This document shows positions 51,666 through 59,209 of a stretch of DNA of 64,000 nt, piece after piece. Origin of the DNA: an uncultured Eubacteriales bacterium (GTDB lineage Bacteria; Bacillota; Clostridia; Oscillospirales; Oscillospiraceae). The position numbers and the translations under genes are program-made. The DNA lies in assembly GCA_900546515.1 (NCBI GenBank), contig URDG01000006.1:1-64000 (forward strand), written 5' to 3'. Positions within the stretch are counted from its first letter, which is position 1; the number at the start of each line of letters is the position of its first letter. The notes beneath the pieces were generated by a model. It was not told the origin of the DNA, made no database searches, and saw only the letters and a program-made list of their open reading frames with translations.

Positions 51666-51684
51666 GGCGACACGGATTTGTCAA
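51656..51684 (-). promoter_or_regulatory. Promoter of the YtrA-type ABC operon
   Basis: TTGACA and TATTGT are separated by 17 bases on the minus strand; the -10 lies within one arm of the operator. Confidence 0.8.
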
Positions 51685-51703
51685 GGCCCTGTGTGAAAAA
51701 AAT

Positions 51704-51730
51704 TAAAAAAGCCTCTCCGTCAGGAGAGGC
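51704..51730 (-). terminator. isc operon terminator
   Basis: The stem GCCTCTCC/GGAGAGGC is followed on the minus strand by six T residues, about 30 bases past the iscU stop. Confidence 0.88.
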
Positions 51731-51759
51731 GCAAATCAATATGCTCGAAAAAAACCGGT

Positions 51760-52185
51760 TCAGTGGCAGTGCTCGCAGTCGTGTATCTCAAGCTCCCTGG
51801 GGTCGTAGGCGATGCCGTTTTTGTCATAATAGTCCTTGATGGCGGCGCGCACAGCCTCTTCGGCGAGTACGGAGCAGTGGATCTTCTGAGGGGGCAGGCC
51901 GTCAAGCGCGTCGACGACGGCCTGATTCGACAGCGTCAGCGCCTCCTTGACGGACTTGCCCTTGATGAGCTCTGTCGCCATGGAGCTGGTGGCTATCGCG
52001 CTGCCGCAGCCGAAGGTGTTGAATTTGCAGTCGGTGATGATGCCTTCGTCGACCTTGATATACATGCGCATTATATCGCCGCATTTTGCGTTGCCGACTT
52101 CACCGATGCCGTCGGCGTCATCAAGCTTGCCGACATTGCGGGGGTGCTGAAAATGATCCATGACCTTGTCGCTGTAAAGTGCCAT
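51760..52185 (-). CDS. iscU: Iron-sulfur cluster scaffold protein IscU (NifU-like)
   Basis: The 141-residue protein has the IscU core: MDHFQHPRNVGKLDDADGIGEVGNAKCGD with the first cluster Cys near residue 35, NTFGCGSAIATSSM with the second near residue 60, and KIHCSVLAEEAVRAAI with the third near residue 103. A short C-terminal His/Cys tail (HDCEHCH) is extra. It receives sulfur from IscS, encoded just upstream. Confidence 0.95.
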   Translation of the reverse strand: MALYSDKVMDHFQHPRNVGKLDDADGIGEVGNAKCGDIMRMYIKVDEGIITDCKFNTFGCGSAIATSSMATELIKGKSVKEALTLSNQAVVDALDGLPPQKIHCSVLAEEAVRAAIKDYYDKNGIAYDPRELEIHDCEHCH

Positions 52186-52242
52186 TATCGTTGTCTCCTT
52201 TTTCAGTAGTATCGGTAGTATTTGAAGCGTAGCTTTCCGTAT

Positions 52243-53430
52243 TTATATGAGATGCGGCCGTTCGCCCTTTTCAAGCGCGTCCCATACCGGGGACATGTTG
52301 CGCAGATATTCCACGACTCTGGGGACGGTCTCAATGATGTGGTCTATTTCCTCCATAGTGTTGTATTCACCGATGGAGAGACGCAGCGAACCGTGCGCGA
52401 TCTCATGCGGCAGGCCGAGCGCAAGCAGGACATGGCTCGGGTCAAGAGAGCCGGAGGTGCAGGCGGAGCCCGAGGATGCGCATATGCCGTTCATGTCCAG
52501 CATAAGCAGCAGAGCCTCGCCCTCAATGCCCTCAAAACACATGTTCACCGTGCCGGGAACGTGGTGCTCGAGGCTGCCGTTGATCCGGCTGTGCGGGATC
52601 TTTGAAAGCTCTGTGAAGAGCTTGTCGCGCATGGCGGTGATCTTTTCGGTGTTGGCGGCCATATTCTCGCATGACTCCTTGAGCGCCGCGGCCATTGCCG
52701 CGATACCTGCGACGTTTTCCGTACCGGCGCGCTTGCCGCGCTCCTGGGCCCCGCCCTCGATGATGCTGACGAGCGGCACGCCCTTTTTCGCGTACAGCAC
52801 GCCAACGCCCTTCGGCGCGTGGAATTTGTGGCCGGACATGGAGAGCATGTCTATGTTCATGGCGCAGACATCTATGGGCATATGCCCCGCGGCCTGCACG
52901 GCGTCGGTGTGGAAAAGCACGCCTTTTTCACGGCACAGCGCGCCGATTTCCGCAATAGGCTGAACGGTGCCGATCTCGTTGTTGGCGAACATCACCGTCA
53001 CAAGGCAGGTGTCGTCTCTCAGCGCGCCTGCAACGTCGCCGGTCGTTATCACGCCGCCGGCGTGAACGTCGAGAAGAGTGACGTCATAGCCCTCTTTCTC
53101 AAGGCTTTTGAGCGTGTGGAGTACGGCGTGATGCTCGAATGCGGTGGAGATAATGTGCTTTTTGCCCTTTTTTGCACCAAGTCTGGCGGCTGAGATTATT
53201 GCTTGATTGTCGGCCTCGCTGCCGCCGGAGGTGAAATATATCTCCTTTGGGCTGGCGTTGATGCACCCGGCGATGACCGTGCGCGCCTCCGTAAGCGCCT
53301 CGGTGGCCTTTTGGGCGAAGGCATAGAGACTGGAGGGATTGCCGTAAAGCTCGGTGAGATATGGCATCATCGCATCGAGCGCGGTCTTGCTGACGCTGGT
53401 GGTCGCTGCGTTATCTGCGTATACGAACAT
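52243..53430 (-). CDS. iscS: Cysteine desulfurase (NifS/IscS)
   Basis: The 395-residue protein starts at MFVYADNAATT after AAAGGAACG; an ATG 27 bases upstream is less likely. It is a PLP enzyme with TSGGSEADNQAI near residue 70, the PLP lysine in MSGHKFHAPKGVG near residue 200 and the persulfide cysteine in SSGSACTSGSLDP near residue 325. It extracts sulfur from cysteine for cluster assembly and tRNA thiolation, linking it to mnmA and ttcA elsewhere in the window. Confidence 0.95.
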   Translation of the reverse strand: MFVYADNAATTSVSKTALDAMMPYLTELYGNPSSLYAFAQKATEALTEARTVIAGCINASPKEIYFTSGGSEADNQAIISAARLGAKKGKKHIISTAFEHHAVLHTLKSLEKEGYDVTLLDVHAGGVITTGDVAGALRDDTCLVTVMFANNEIGTVQPIAEIGALCREKGVLFHTDAVQAAGHMPIDVCAMNIDMLSMSGHKFHAPKGVGVLYAKKGVPLVSIIEGGAQERGKRAGTENVAGIAAMAAALKESCENMAANTEKITAMRDKLFTELSKIPHSRINGSLEHHVPGTVNMCFEGIEGEALLLMLDMNGICASSGSACTSGSLDPSHVLLALGLPHEIAHGSLRLSIGEYNTMEEIDHIIETVPRVVEYLRNMSPVWDALEKGERPHLI

Positions 53431-53480
53431 TTCTCGTTCCTTTCTGTGCCTCTGCACTGTATAATTATTTTTTTAATCTT

Positions 53481-53903
53481 TTATGCTTTTTTCCATCGCT
53501 CGCCCGTGAGCAGATCCTCAAGGCTCACGGTGTCGAGATATTCGTTTATTATCTCGTCAAGCTCCATCCACATGGGGACGGTCATGCACTCGGCGGCGCG
53601 TTCACAGTACACGCTGCCGCTTTTGATGCAGGATACCGGCGCGAGATTGTCCTCGATGCACCGGAGTATATCGCCCACGCGGTATTCCGACGGCGCGCGG
53701 CTGAGCATATAGCCGCCCTCCTTGCCGCGGGTGCTCTCCACGAGTCCGGCCTTTTTAAGGCTGCTGACGATCATCTCAAGGTATTTCATCGAAACGCGCT
53801 GCCGGTCGGCTATTGTTTTCAGCGATACAAAACCGTCCTCCGGATGCTGTGCCAGATCCAGCATGACACGCAGGGCGTAGCGCCCTTTACTTGTTACATT
53901 CAA
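53481..53903 (-). CDS. iscR: Rrf2 family iron-sulfur regulator (IscR-like)
   Basis: The 140-residue protein is read from a TTG at 53903, nine bases after a perfect AAGGAGG box; in-frame ATGs at 53924 and 53966 lie before or within that box. This start gives the standard Rrf2 N-terminus (NVTSKGRYALRVMLDLAQH). The winged helix contains VSLKTIADRQRVSMKYLEMIVSSLKKAGLV. Three cysteines in CIKSGSVYCERAAEC near residue 90 match the cluster ligands of IscR. It heads iscR-iscS-iscU and should sense cluster status. Confidence 0.92.
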   Translation of the reverse strand: MNVTSKGRYALRVMLDLAQHPEDGFVSLKTIADRQRVSMKYLEMIVSSLKKAGLVESTRGKEGGYMLSRAPSEYRVGDILRCIEDNLAPVSCIKSGSVYCERAAECMTVPMWMELDEIINEYLDTVSLEDLLTGERWKKA

Positions 53904-53966
53904 AGAAGAGACCCTCCTTGTCATCCATAAAGCGTCACCGCATAGTCTCTGCGTTTTCGGCTTCAT

Positions 53967-54007
53967 AATTCCTACAACGATAATTTACCATAAAATTAGT
54001 AGGAATT
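53967..54007. promoter_or_regulatory. Inverted repeat in the iscR promoter region
   Basis: Perfect 9-bp arms AATTCCTAC and GTAGGAATT are separated by 23 bases, so arm centres are 32 bp apart, about three helical turns. They flank a possible weak promoter (TTTAAT, 17 bases, TAAATT) for iscR. The site is a candidate IscR operator. Confidence 0.6.
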
Positions 54008-54039
54008 AAATAGGCAGGCGCAATATTTTTGCCGGGACA

Positions 54040-54060
54040 GCTGTGCAAAAATCGCACAGC
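54040..54060. promoter_or_regulatory. Inverted repeat upstream of the amino-acid ABC operon
   Basis: GCTGTGC and GCACAGC arms flank a 7-base AT-rich centre, about 17 bases before the -35 box of the transporter promoter. It could be a regulator site or a hairpin; no regulator is assigned. Confidence 0.4.
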
Positions 54061-54077
54061 AAAATCAAAAATAACAC

Positions 54078-54105
54078 TTGCTTTATTTCACTAATGTGAT
54101 ATTAT
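54078..54105 (+). promoter_or_regulatory. Amino-acid ABC operon promoter
   Basis: TTGCTT and TATTAT are separated by 16 bases, about 60 bases before the start codon. Confidence 0.6.
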
Positions 54106-54165
54106 AGCAGCGTACTAACAAGCTAACTGATAAAAACAACTAAAAGACCTATGGAGGACAATAAC

Positions 54166-55017
54166 ATGAAAAAGATAATTTCAATGCTTCTCGCTCTGGC
54201 AATGGTGTTCGCCCTGTGCGCATGCGGCAGCACCGCAAGCGCTCCCGCAGCGACCGAGGCTCCCGCAGACGGTGCAGCTGCCGAAGCTCCAGCCGCAGAT
54301 ACGGCGGCAGACAGCGATGTGGCCTATGTTCAGGGCAAGGGCACTCTGATCGTCGGCATTACCGATTTTGAGCCGATGGACTACAAAAACGATTCCGGTG
54401 AGTGGATCGGCTTTGACGCTGATATGGCAAAGGCCTTTGCAAAGTCTCTCGGCGTTGAGGCAGAGTTCGTTGAGATCGACTGGGACAACAAGATCCTTGA
54501 GCTCAACAACAAGAGCATCGACTGCGTCTGGAACGGCATGACCCTCACTCCGGAAGTTCTCAACTCCATGGCCTGCTCCGAGGCATACTGCAACAATGCT
54601 CAGGTCGTAGTCGTAAAGGCTGACGTCGCCGACAAGTACCAGACCGCAGACAGTCTCTCTGAGCTCGCATTCGCAGTTGAGGCGGGTTCCGCAGGCGAGG
54701 CCGCAGTCAAGGAGCTCGGCATTGAGCCCGTCGCAGTCCAGAGCCAGGCCGCAGCCCTGATGGAGGTCAAGGCAGGCACTGCGGACGCATGCGTCATAGA
54801 CCTTCTGATGGCCGGCGCGATGATCGGCGAGGGCACCAGCTACCCCGACCTGACCTACACCGTTGAGCTCACCAGCGAAGAGTACGGCGTCGGCTTCCGC
54901 ACCGGCAGCGACCTTGCCGAGGCGCTCAACAGCTTCTTCAAGGCCAGCTACGATGACGGCAGCATGCTTGATATCGCAAAGACCTACGGCGTGCAGGAAT
55001 CCATTATTGCAAAATAA
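54166..55017 (+). CDS. Amino-acid ABC transporter substrate-binding lipoprotein
   Basis: The 283-residue protein starts at MKKIISMLLALAM after GGAGGACAA. It has a lipobox LCAC (Cys near residue 19), an Ala/Pro/Glu-rich linker to about residue 55, and the family 3 binding-protein domain: GTLIVGITDFEPMDYKND near residue 60, IGFDADMAKAFAKSLG, NNKSIDCVWNGMTLTPE. The substrate is an amino acid; which one cannot be told. Permease and ATPase genes follow. Confidence 0.93.
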   Translation: MKKIISMLLALAMVFALCACGSTASAPAATEAPADGAAAEAPAADTAADSDVAYVQGKGTLIVGITDFEPMDYKNDSGEWIGFDADMAKAFAKSLGVEAEFVEIDWDNKILELNNKSIDCVWNGMTLTPEVLNSMACSEAYCNNAQVVVVKADVADKYQTADSLSELAFAVEAGSAGEAAVKELGIEPVAVQSQAAALMEVKAGTADACVIDLLMAGAMIGEGTSYPDLTYTVELTSEEYGVGFRTGSDLAEALNSFFKASYDDGSMLDIAKTYGVQESIIAK

Positions 55018-55049
55018 GCCACTGTAGTGTATTATTAAAACACTCTGCT

Positions 55050-55081
55050 AAAGCGGAGAGGGGACGTACCCTCTCTGCTTT
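55050..55081 (+). terminator. Stem-loop between binding protein and permease genes
   Basis: The stem AAAGCGGAGAGGG/CCCTCTCTGCTTT (one mismatch) lies in the 139-base gap. With only a short T-run after it, it probably acts as a partial terminator or RNA stabiliser that keeps binding-protein mRNA in excess. Confidence 0.6.
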
Positions 55082-55156
55082 GGCCGTTGATGCGGCGCTG
55101 GGCAGTACACAGCCGGCGCTGTCTGAAAAACATCTTATCACATAAAGAGGTCCGCC

Positions 55157-55816
55157 ATGTTCCAGACTGTTCTAGCCTCCCTGTCCCTCGGCTTTCTCAA
55201 ATCGCTTGAGATATTCGCGCTGACGCTGTTCGGCGCTATCCCGCTGGGGCTTATCATCTCTCTCGGTTCGATGAGCCGCTTCAAACCGCTGAATTATTTA
55301 ATAAAGGTCATAGTCTGGATAATCCGAGGCACGCCGCTGATGCTCCAGCTCCTTATCATTTATTACGGCCCCGGCATAATTCTGGGCAACAACTGGTGGG
55401 GCAGCGGCGCGAACGGTCGCTTTATCGCGGCGATGGTCGCGTTCATCTTCAACTATGCCTGCTATTTTTCGGAGATATTCCGCGGCGGCATCGAGGGCGT
55501 CCCGAGAGGGCAGCGCGAGGCCGGACAGGTGCTCGGCATGACCAACACGCAGATATTTTTCAAGGTCACGCTGATGCAGGTCATAAAGCGCATCGTCCCG
55601 CCTATGGGCAACGAGATAATCACGCTTGTAAAGGACACCTCCCTTGTGCGCGTGATAGCGGTATATGAGGTCATGTGGAATGGGCAGGCGTTCATCAAGT
55701 CTGCCGGTATCATCTGGCCGCTGTTCTTCACGGGCGTGTACTATCTGGCATTCAGCGGCATACTCACGCTGCTGCTTGGCAGGCTTGAGAAGAAGCTGGG
55801 CTATTTCAAGGTTTGA
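55157..55816 (+). CDS. Amino-acid ABC transporter permease
   Basis: The 219-residue protein has about five membrane segments and the EAA-type coupling motif region IEGVPRGQREAGQVLGMTNTQIF near residues 113-135, reduced to its key GQREAGQVLG. It fits the HisMQ/GlnP class. It sits between the binding-protein and ATPase genes. Confidence 0.94.
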   Translation: MFQTVLASLSLGFLKSLEIFALTLFGAIPLGLIISLGSMSRFKPLNYLIKVIVWIIRGTPLMLQLLIIYYGPGIILGNNWWGSGANGRFIAAMVAFIFNYACYFSEIFRGGIEGVPRGQREAGQVLGMTNTQIFFKVTLMQVIKRIVPPMGNEIITLVKDTSLVRVIAVYEVMWNGQAFIKSAGIIWPLFFTGVYYLAFSGILTLLLGRLEKKLGYFKV

Positions 55817-55829
55817 GGAGGGGCGAGAC

Positions 55830-56603
55830 ATGGCTTTGCTTGAAGTAAAAGATCTGCACAAGAGCTTTGACGAGCTCGAAGTCCTCAAGGGCATCAGTTT
55901 TTCCATGGAGCGCGGAGAGACGCTCTCCGTCATCGGCGCCTCCGGCGGTGGAAAGACGACGCTTCTGCGCTGCATGAACTTTCTTGAAATGCCAGATTCA
56001 GGTCAGATAAAGGTCGGGGACGATATACTTTTCAGCTCCGAGAGGCATAATCTCACCGAGGAGCAGATACGCCGCAACCGCCTGCACTTCGGCCTCGTGT
56101 TCCAGAGCTTCAATCTCTTCCCGCAGTACACCGCGCTTGAAAATGTTGCGCTCGCGCCGAAGCTTCAGGCGAAGAGCAGGCCGGATTACCGCGCGCACAG
56201 GAAGGAGATAAACGGACAGATAGAGGCCAAAAGCGAGGAGCTTCTGCGCCGCGTCGGTCTGGGGGATAAGCTGGGCTTCTATCCGCACCAGCTCTCCGGC
56301 GGCCAGCAGCAGCGCGTTGCGATAGCCCGCGCCCTTGCGCTCACGCCCGAGGTGCTCTTTTTCGATGAGCCTACCTCGGCGCTCGACCCCGAGCTGACCG
56401 GAGAGGTGCTCGGCGTTATCAGGCAGCTTGCGAGCGAGAAGATGACGATGGTGATAGTGACGCACGAGATGAGCTTTGCCGAGGCCGTGTCCGACCGCGT
56501 GCTGTTCATGGACGGCGGCAATATCGTCGAGCAGGGCACGCCGGAGCAGATATTCAAAAACCCGCAGGAGGAGCGCACAAGGCAGTTCCTCAGCAGAATG
56601 TAA
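55830..56603 (+). CDS. Amino-acid ABC transporter ATP-binding protein
   Basis: The 257-residue protein starts at MALLEVKDLHKSF after GGAGGGG. It has Walker A GASGGGKTTLLRCMN near residue 36, Q-loop FQSFNLFPQYTALENV, signature LSGGQQQRVAIARAL near residue 155, Walker B VLFFDEPTSALDPELTGEVL and H-loop VTHEM. It matches the GlnQ class. Confidence 0.96.
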   Translation: MALLEVKDLHKSFDELEVLKGISFSMERGETLSVIGASGGGKTTLLRCMNFLEMPDSGQIKVGDDILFSSERHNLTEEQIRRNRLHFGLVFQSFNLFPQYTALENVALAPKLQAKSRPDYRAHRKEINGQIEAKSEELLRRVGLGDKLGFYPHQLSGGQQQRVAIARALALTPEVLFFDEPTSALDPELTGEVLGVIRQLASEKMTMVIVTHEMSFAEAVSDRVLFMDGGNIVEQGTPEQIFKNPQEERTRQFLSRM

Positions 56604-56627
56604 TATTAAATATTAATGATATACAGT

Positions 56628-56661
56628 AAAGCTCCCCCGGACGAAAGTCCGGGGGAGCTTT
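56628..56661 (+). terminator. Terminator of the amino-acid ABC operon
   Basis: A perfect 15-bp stem (AAAGCTCCCCCGGAC and its complement) with a GAAA loop; its ends are A/T runs. Confidence 0.88.
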
Positions 56662-56722
56662 GCGCGGGAGGGGGGATAAAATTTAACAGGGGGGATGGAA
56701 GCGTAAATAATGAAAGGCTTTG

Positions 56723-57031
56723 TTATCTGTCGGCTTTGCTGGCGCGGCTGAGTATTTCGCCGGTCCTGGCGTCTATGTCGTATTCATACTCCATGCCGTG
56801 GGTATCTATCTCGACTTCATACCATGCGGAGTAGCGGTTATGTTTGAAGTCGGCGTCTATATCCTTTATCTCGGTGACATTTACGCCGCTGTCGGCAACG
56901 GCTATGTCCTCCGCCGCATTATGCCCGATGTAGGTGGTCTGGTGCCGCCAGATGAAGTAGCCGCCGATGCACAGACCTATCAGTATCAGCACGGTAAAAG
57001 CTATGAGTACGGTTTTGAGAGTCTTGTTCAT
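56723..57031 (-). CDS. PepSY-domain membrane-anchored protein
   Basis: The 102-residue protein has one N-terminal membrane helix (residues 6-28) and one extracytoplasmic PepSY-like domain with WYEVEIDTHGMEYEYDIDARTGEIL near residues 68-92, reduced to its core YEYDIDARTGEIL. PepSY domains are thought to modulate peptidases or act as sensors' partners. It is divergent from a two-component system, a common pairing, so it may be under its control. Confidence 0.85.
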   Translation of the reverse strand: MNKTLKTVLIAFTVLILIGLCIGGYFIWRHQTTYIGHNAAEDIAVADSGVNVTEIKDIDADFKHNRYSAWYEVEIDTHGMEYEYDIDARTGEILSRASKADR

Positions 57032-57156
57032 AGTGTTCTCCTTTGCTTTTGTTCTTTACTTTACGGCCAAATCATAATATCATATTCTAAGAAAAGCATT
57101 AATTAAATCTTTAGTTTTTATCAGTACCATCAGATGGCAAACAGGAGGGGATGGCT

Positions 57157-57828
57157 GTGAGAATACTTGTAGTAGAGGACGAAAAGCACCTCAACAGAAT
57201 AATATCCGAGGAGATGGAGGACGAGGGCTACAGCGTGGACAGCTGCTTCAACGGAGCCGACGCGCTCGAGTATGCTCTCAGCGCGAAGTATGATGTGATG
57301 ATATTGGACATTATGCTTCCGAAGCTTGACGGGCTGGAGCTCGTGCGCCGTCTGCGCCGCCGCGGCGATACGACGCCGGTGCTCTTCCTTACGGCGCGCG
57401 ACAGCGTGGCGGACAAGGTGGAGGGACTTGAGAGCGGCGGGGACTATTATCTTACAAAGCCCTTTGATTTTCAGGAGCTGCTGGCCGTCGTGCACGTTAT
57501 GACGCGCAAATATACCGGCAACCGCTCCAACATATATACGATAGCCAATCTCACGCTCGATACGGCGGCAAAGACCGTCGTGCGCGCGGGGAAGAATATA
57601 GAGCTCACGCAGAAGGAGTTTTCGCTTCTGGAGTACATGGTGCGGAACCGCGGCGTCGTGCTCTCCCGCGAGATGATAGAGAACAATCTCTGGAACTATG
57701 ACTACGAGGGCGGCACAAACGTGGTGGATGTATATGTCGGCTATCTCCGAAAAAAGATGGACACCGGCTTTGACAAAAAGCTCATCCATACCGTTTGGGG
57801 CACCGGGTGGGTGCTGAAGGAGGGCTGA
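57157..57828 (+). CDS. OmpR-family response regulator
   Basis: The 223-residue protein is read from a GTG at 57157, eight bases from AGGAGG; the ATG at 57151 is too close to the box. The receiver domain has VEDEKH (acidic pair), the phospho-acceptor Asp in VMILDIMLPKLDG near residue 51, TARDS and the switch Lys in LTKPFDF near residue 101. The C-terminal winged helix ends VDVYVGYLRKKMD and VWGTGWVLK. It should be phosphorylated by the kinase encoded 6 bases downstream. Confidence 0.95.
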   Translation: MRILVVEDEKHLNRIISEEMEDEGYSVDSCFNGADALEYALSAKYDVMILDIMLPKLDGLELVRRLRRRGDTTPVLFLTARDSVADKVEGLESGGDYYLTKPFDFQELLAVVHVMTRKYTGNRSNIYTIANLTLDTAAKTVVRAGKNIELTQKEFSLLEYMVRNRGVVLSREMIENNLWNYDYEGGTNVVDVYVGYLRKKMDTGFDKKLIHTVWGTGWVLKEG

Positions 57829-57834
57829 CGGGGC

Positions 57835-59169
57835 ATGTCTGCAAAGCTTAGAGTCACGCTGTGGTTCACGCTGATGGTGCTGCTGCTGGCGGCGATGGTG
57901 CTCGTTTTTGTGCTGGTGATAAACGGCGCGAGCATCACGGACGATCCGGCGGGCAGGCTCGTCAAGGTCGTGCTGAGAAATGCCGACAAGATGGAGTTTG
58001 AACACGGCAGATTCGAGTGGGACGATCTTGACAGCTATAAGCGCGGCGTATACTGCGTCTTTTACGGCGAGGACGGAGAGCTGCTGTACGGCGCTCAGCG
58101 CGATGAATGGGAGATCAGCCTGCCGCTTGAAGCTAACGTGATACGGGAAGTGACCGCCGGCGGCGAGAAGCTGTATGTCTACGACACGATGGTGGACATG
58201 GATGTGGCGATCGTGTGGATACGCGGCGTGATCCCGGCGGCCGACCGGTCGGGAGTGATGCACACTATAATCATCCTCACATGCACGCTGCTCCCGGCGC
58301 TGATCGTGCTGTCTGTCGCCGGCGGCTGGCTTATCGCGCGCGGCGCATTCAGGCCGATGGAGAAAATAGTAAGCGCGGCCAACAGCATATCCGACGGGGA
58401 CGATATGTCGCTGCGCATAAATATGACGCGCGGCCCGAGCGAGATGCGGCGGCTCGCCGCGTCCTTTGATAAGATGCTCGGCCGCCTTGAGCAGTCGTTC
58501 AACACCGAGCGGCAGTTTGCCTCCGATGCCTCTCATGAGCTCAGAACGCCGATAACGGTCATTCTCGCAGAGTGCGACCGCGCAAAGCGCAAGGACGTCA
58601 CGCGCGAGGATTTTCTCGGGTCGATCGCCGTGATAGAGGAGCAGGGGCGCGGCATGAGCGAGCTTGTGCAGTCTCTGCTGAGCCTGACGCGCATGCAGCA
58701 GGGGACTGACCGCTATCCGCTGCGGAGAGCGGATCTGAGCGAATTCGTGGAGGCGTGCTGCGATGAGTTTGTCCCGGCGGACAGGCGCGGCATCACGCTG
58801 CACCGGGATATAACCGCGGGGGTGTGCACGGAATTCAACCACGCGCTCATGTCGCGCGTCGTGCAGAACCTACTGCAGAACGCCTATAAATACGGCCGGG
58901 AGGGCGGACGTATAGACGTGGCGCTCCGTGAGCAGGACGGCAGCGCAGTCCTGACCGTGGCCGACGACGGGATAGGCATCGAGCAAAAGAACCTCGACAG
59001 GATATGGCAGCGCTTCTGGCAGGCCGACGCCTCGCGCGGCGAGGACGGCGGCAGCGGCCTGGGGCTTGCGATGGTGAAGGAGATCACGCAGTTCCACGGC
59101 GGGACTGTAGGTGTGGAGAGCGAGCCGGGCCGCGGCAGCGTGTTCACGGTGAGAATACCGGTCAGGTAA
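57835..59169 (+). CDS. Membrane sensor histidine kinase
   Basis: The 444-residue protein has two membrane helices (residues 8-27 and about 143-168) enclosing an extracytoplasmic sensor of about 115 residues, then a HAMP domain. The H-box is FASDASHELRTPITVILAE near residue 235 with the phospho-His. The N-box is VVQNLLQNAYKYG and the G boxes are VADDGIGIEQKNL and GGSGLGLAMVKEI. The signal is unknown. Confidence 0.95.
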   Translation: MSAKLRVTLWFTLMVLLLAAMVLVFVLVINGASITDDPAGRLVKVVLRNADKMEFEHGRFEWDDLDSYKRGVYCVFYGEDGELLYGAQRDEWEISLPLEANVIREVTAGGEKLYVYDTMVDMDVAIVWIRGVIPAADRSGVMHTIIILTCTLLPALIVLSVAGGWLIARGAFRPMEKIVSAANSISDGDDMSLRINMTRGPSEMRRLAASFDKMLGRLEQSFNTERQFASDASHELRTPITVILAECDRAKRKDVTREDFLGSIAVIEEQGRGMSELVQSLLSLTRMQQGTDRYPLRRADLSEFVEACCDEFVPADRRGITLHRDITAGVCTEFNHALMSRVVQNLLQNAYKYGREGGRIDVALREQDGSAVLTVADDGIGIEQKNLDRIWQRFWQADASRGEDGGSGLGLAMVKEITQFHGGTVGVESEPGRGSVFTVRIPVR

Positions 59170-59209
59170 AAATACCGCAGCAGAGCGGAAAGCTTTGCTG
59201 CGGTATTTT

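Noticed and set aside
57130..58842. 570-codon minus-strand frame opposite the two-component system
   Set aside because: It is His/Arg-rich antisense shadow; the response regulator and kinase are certain.
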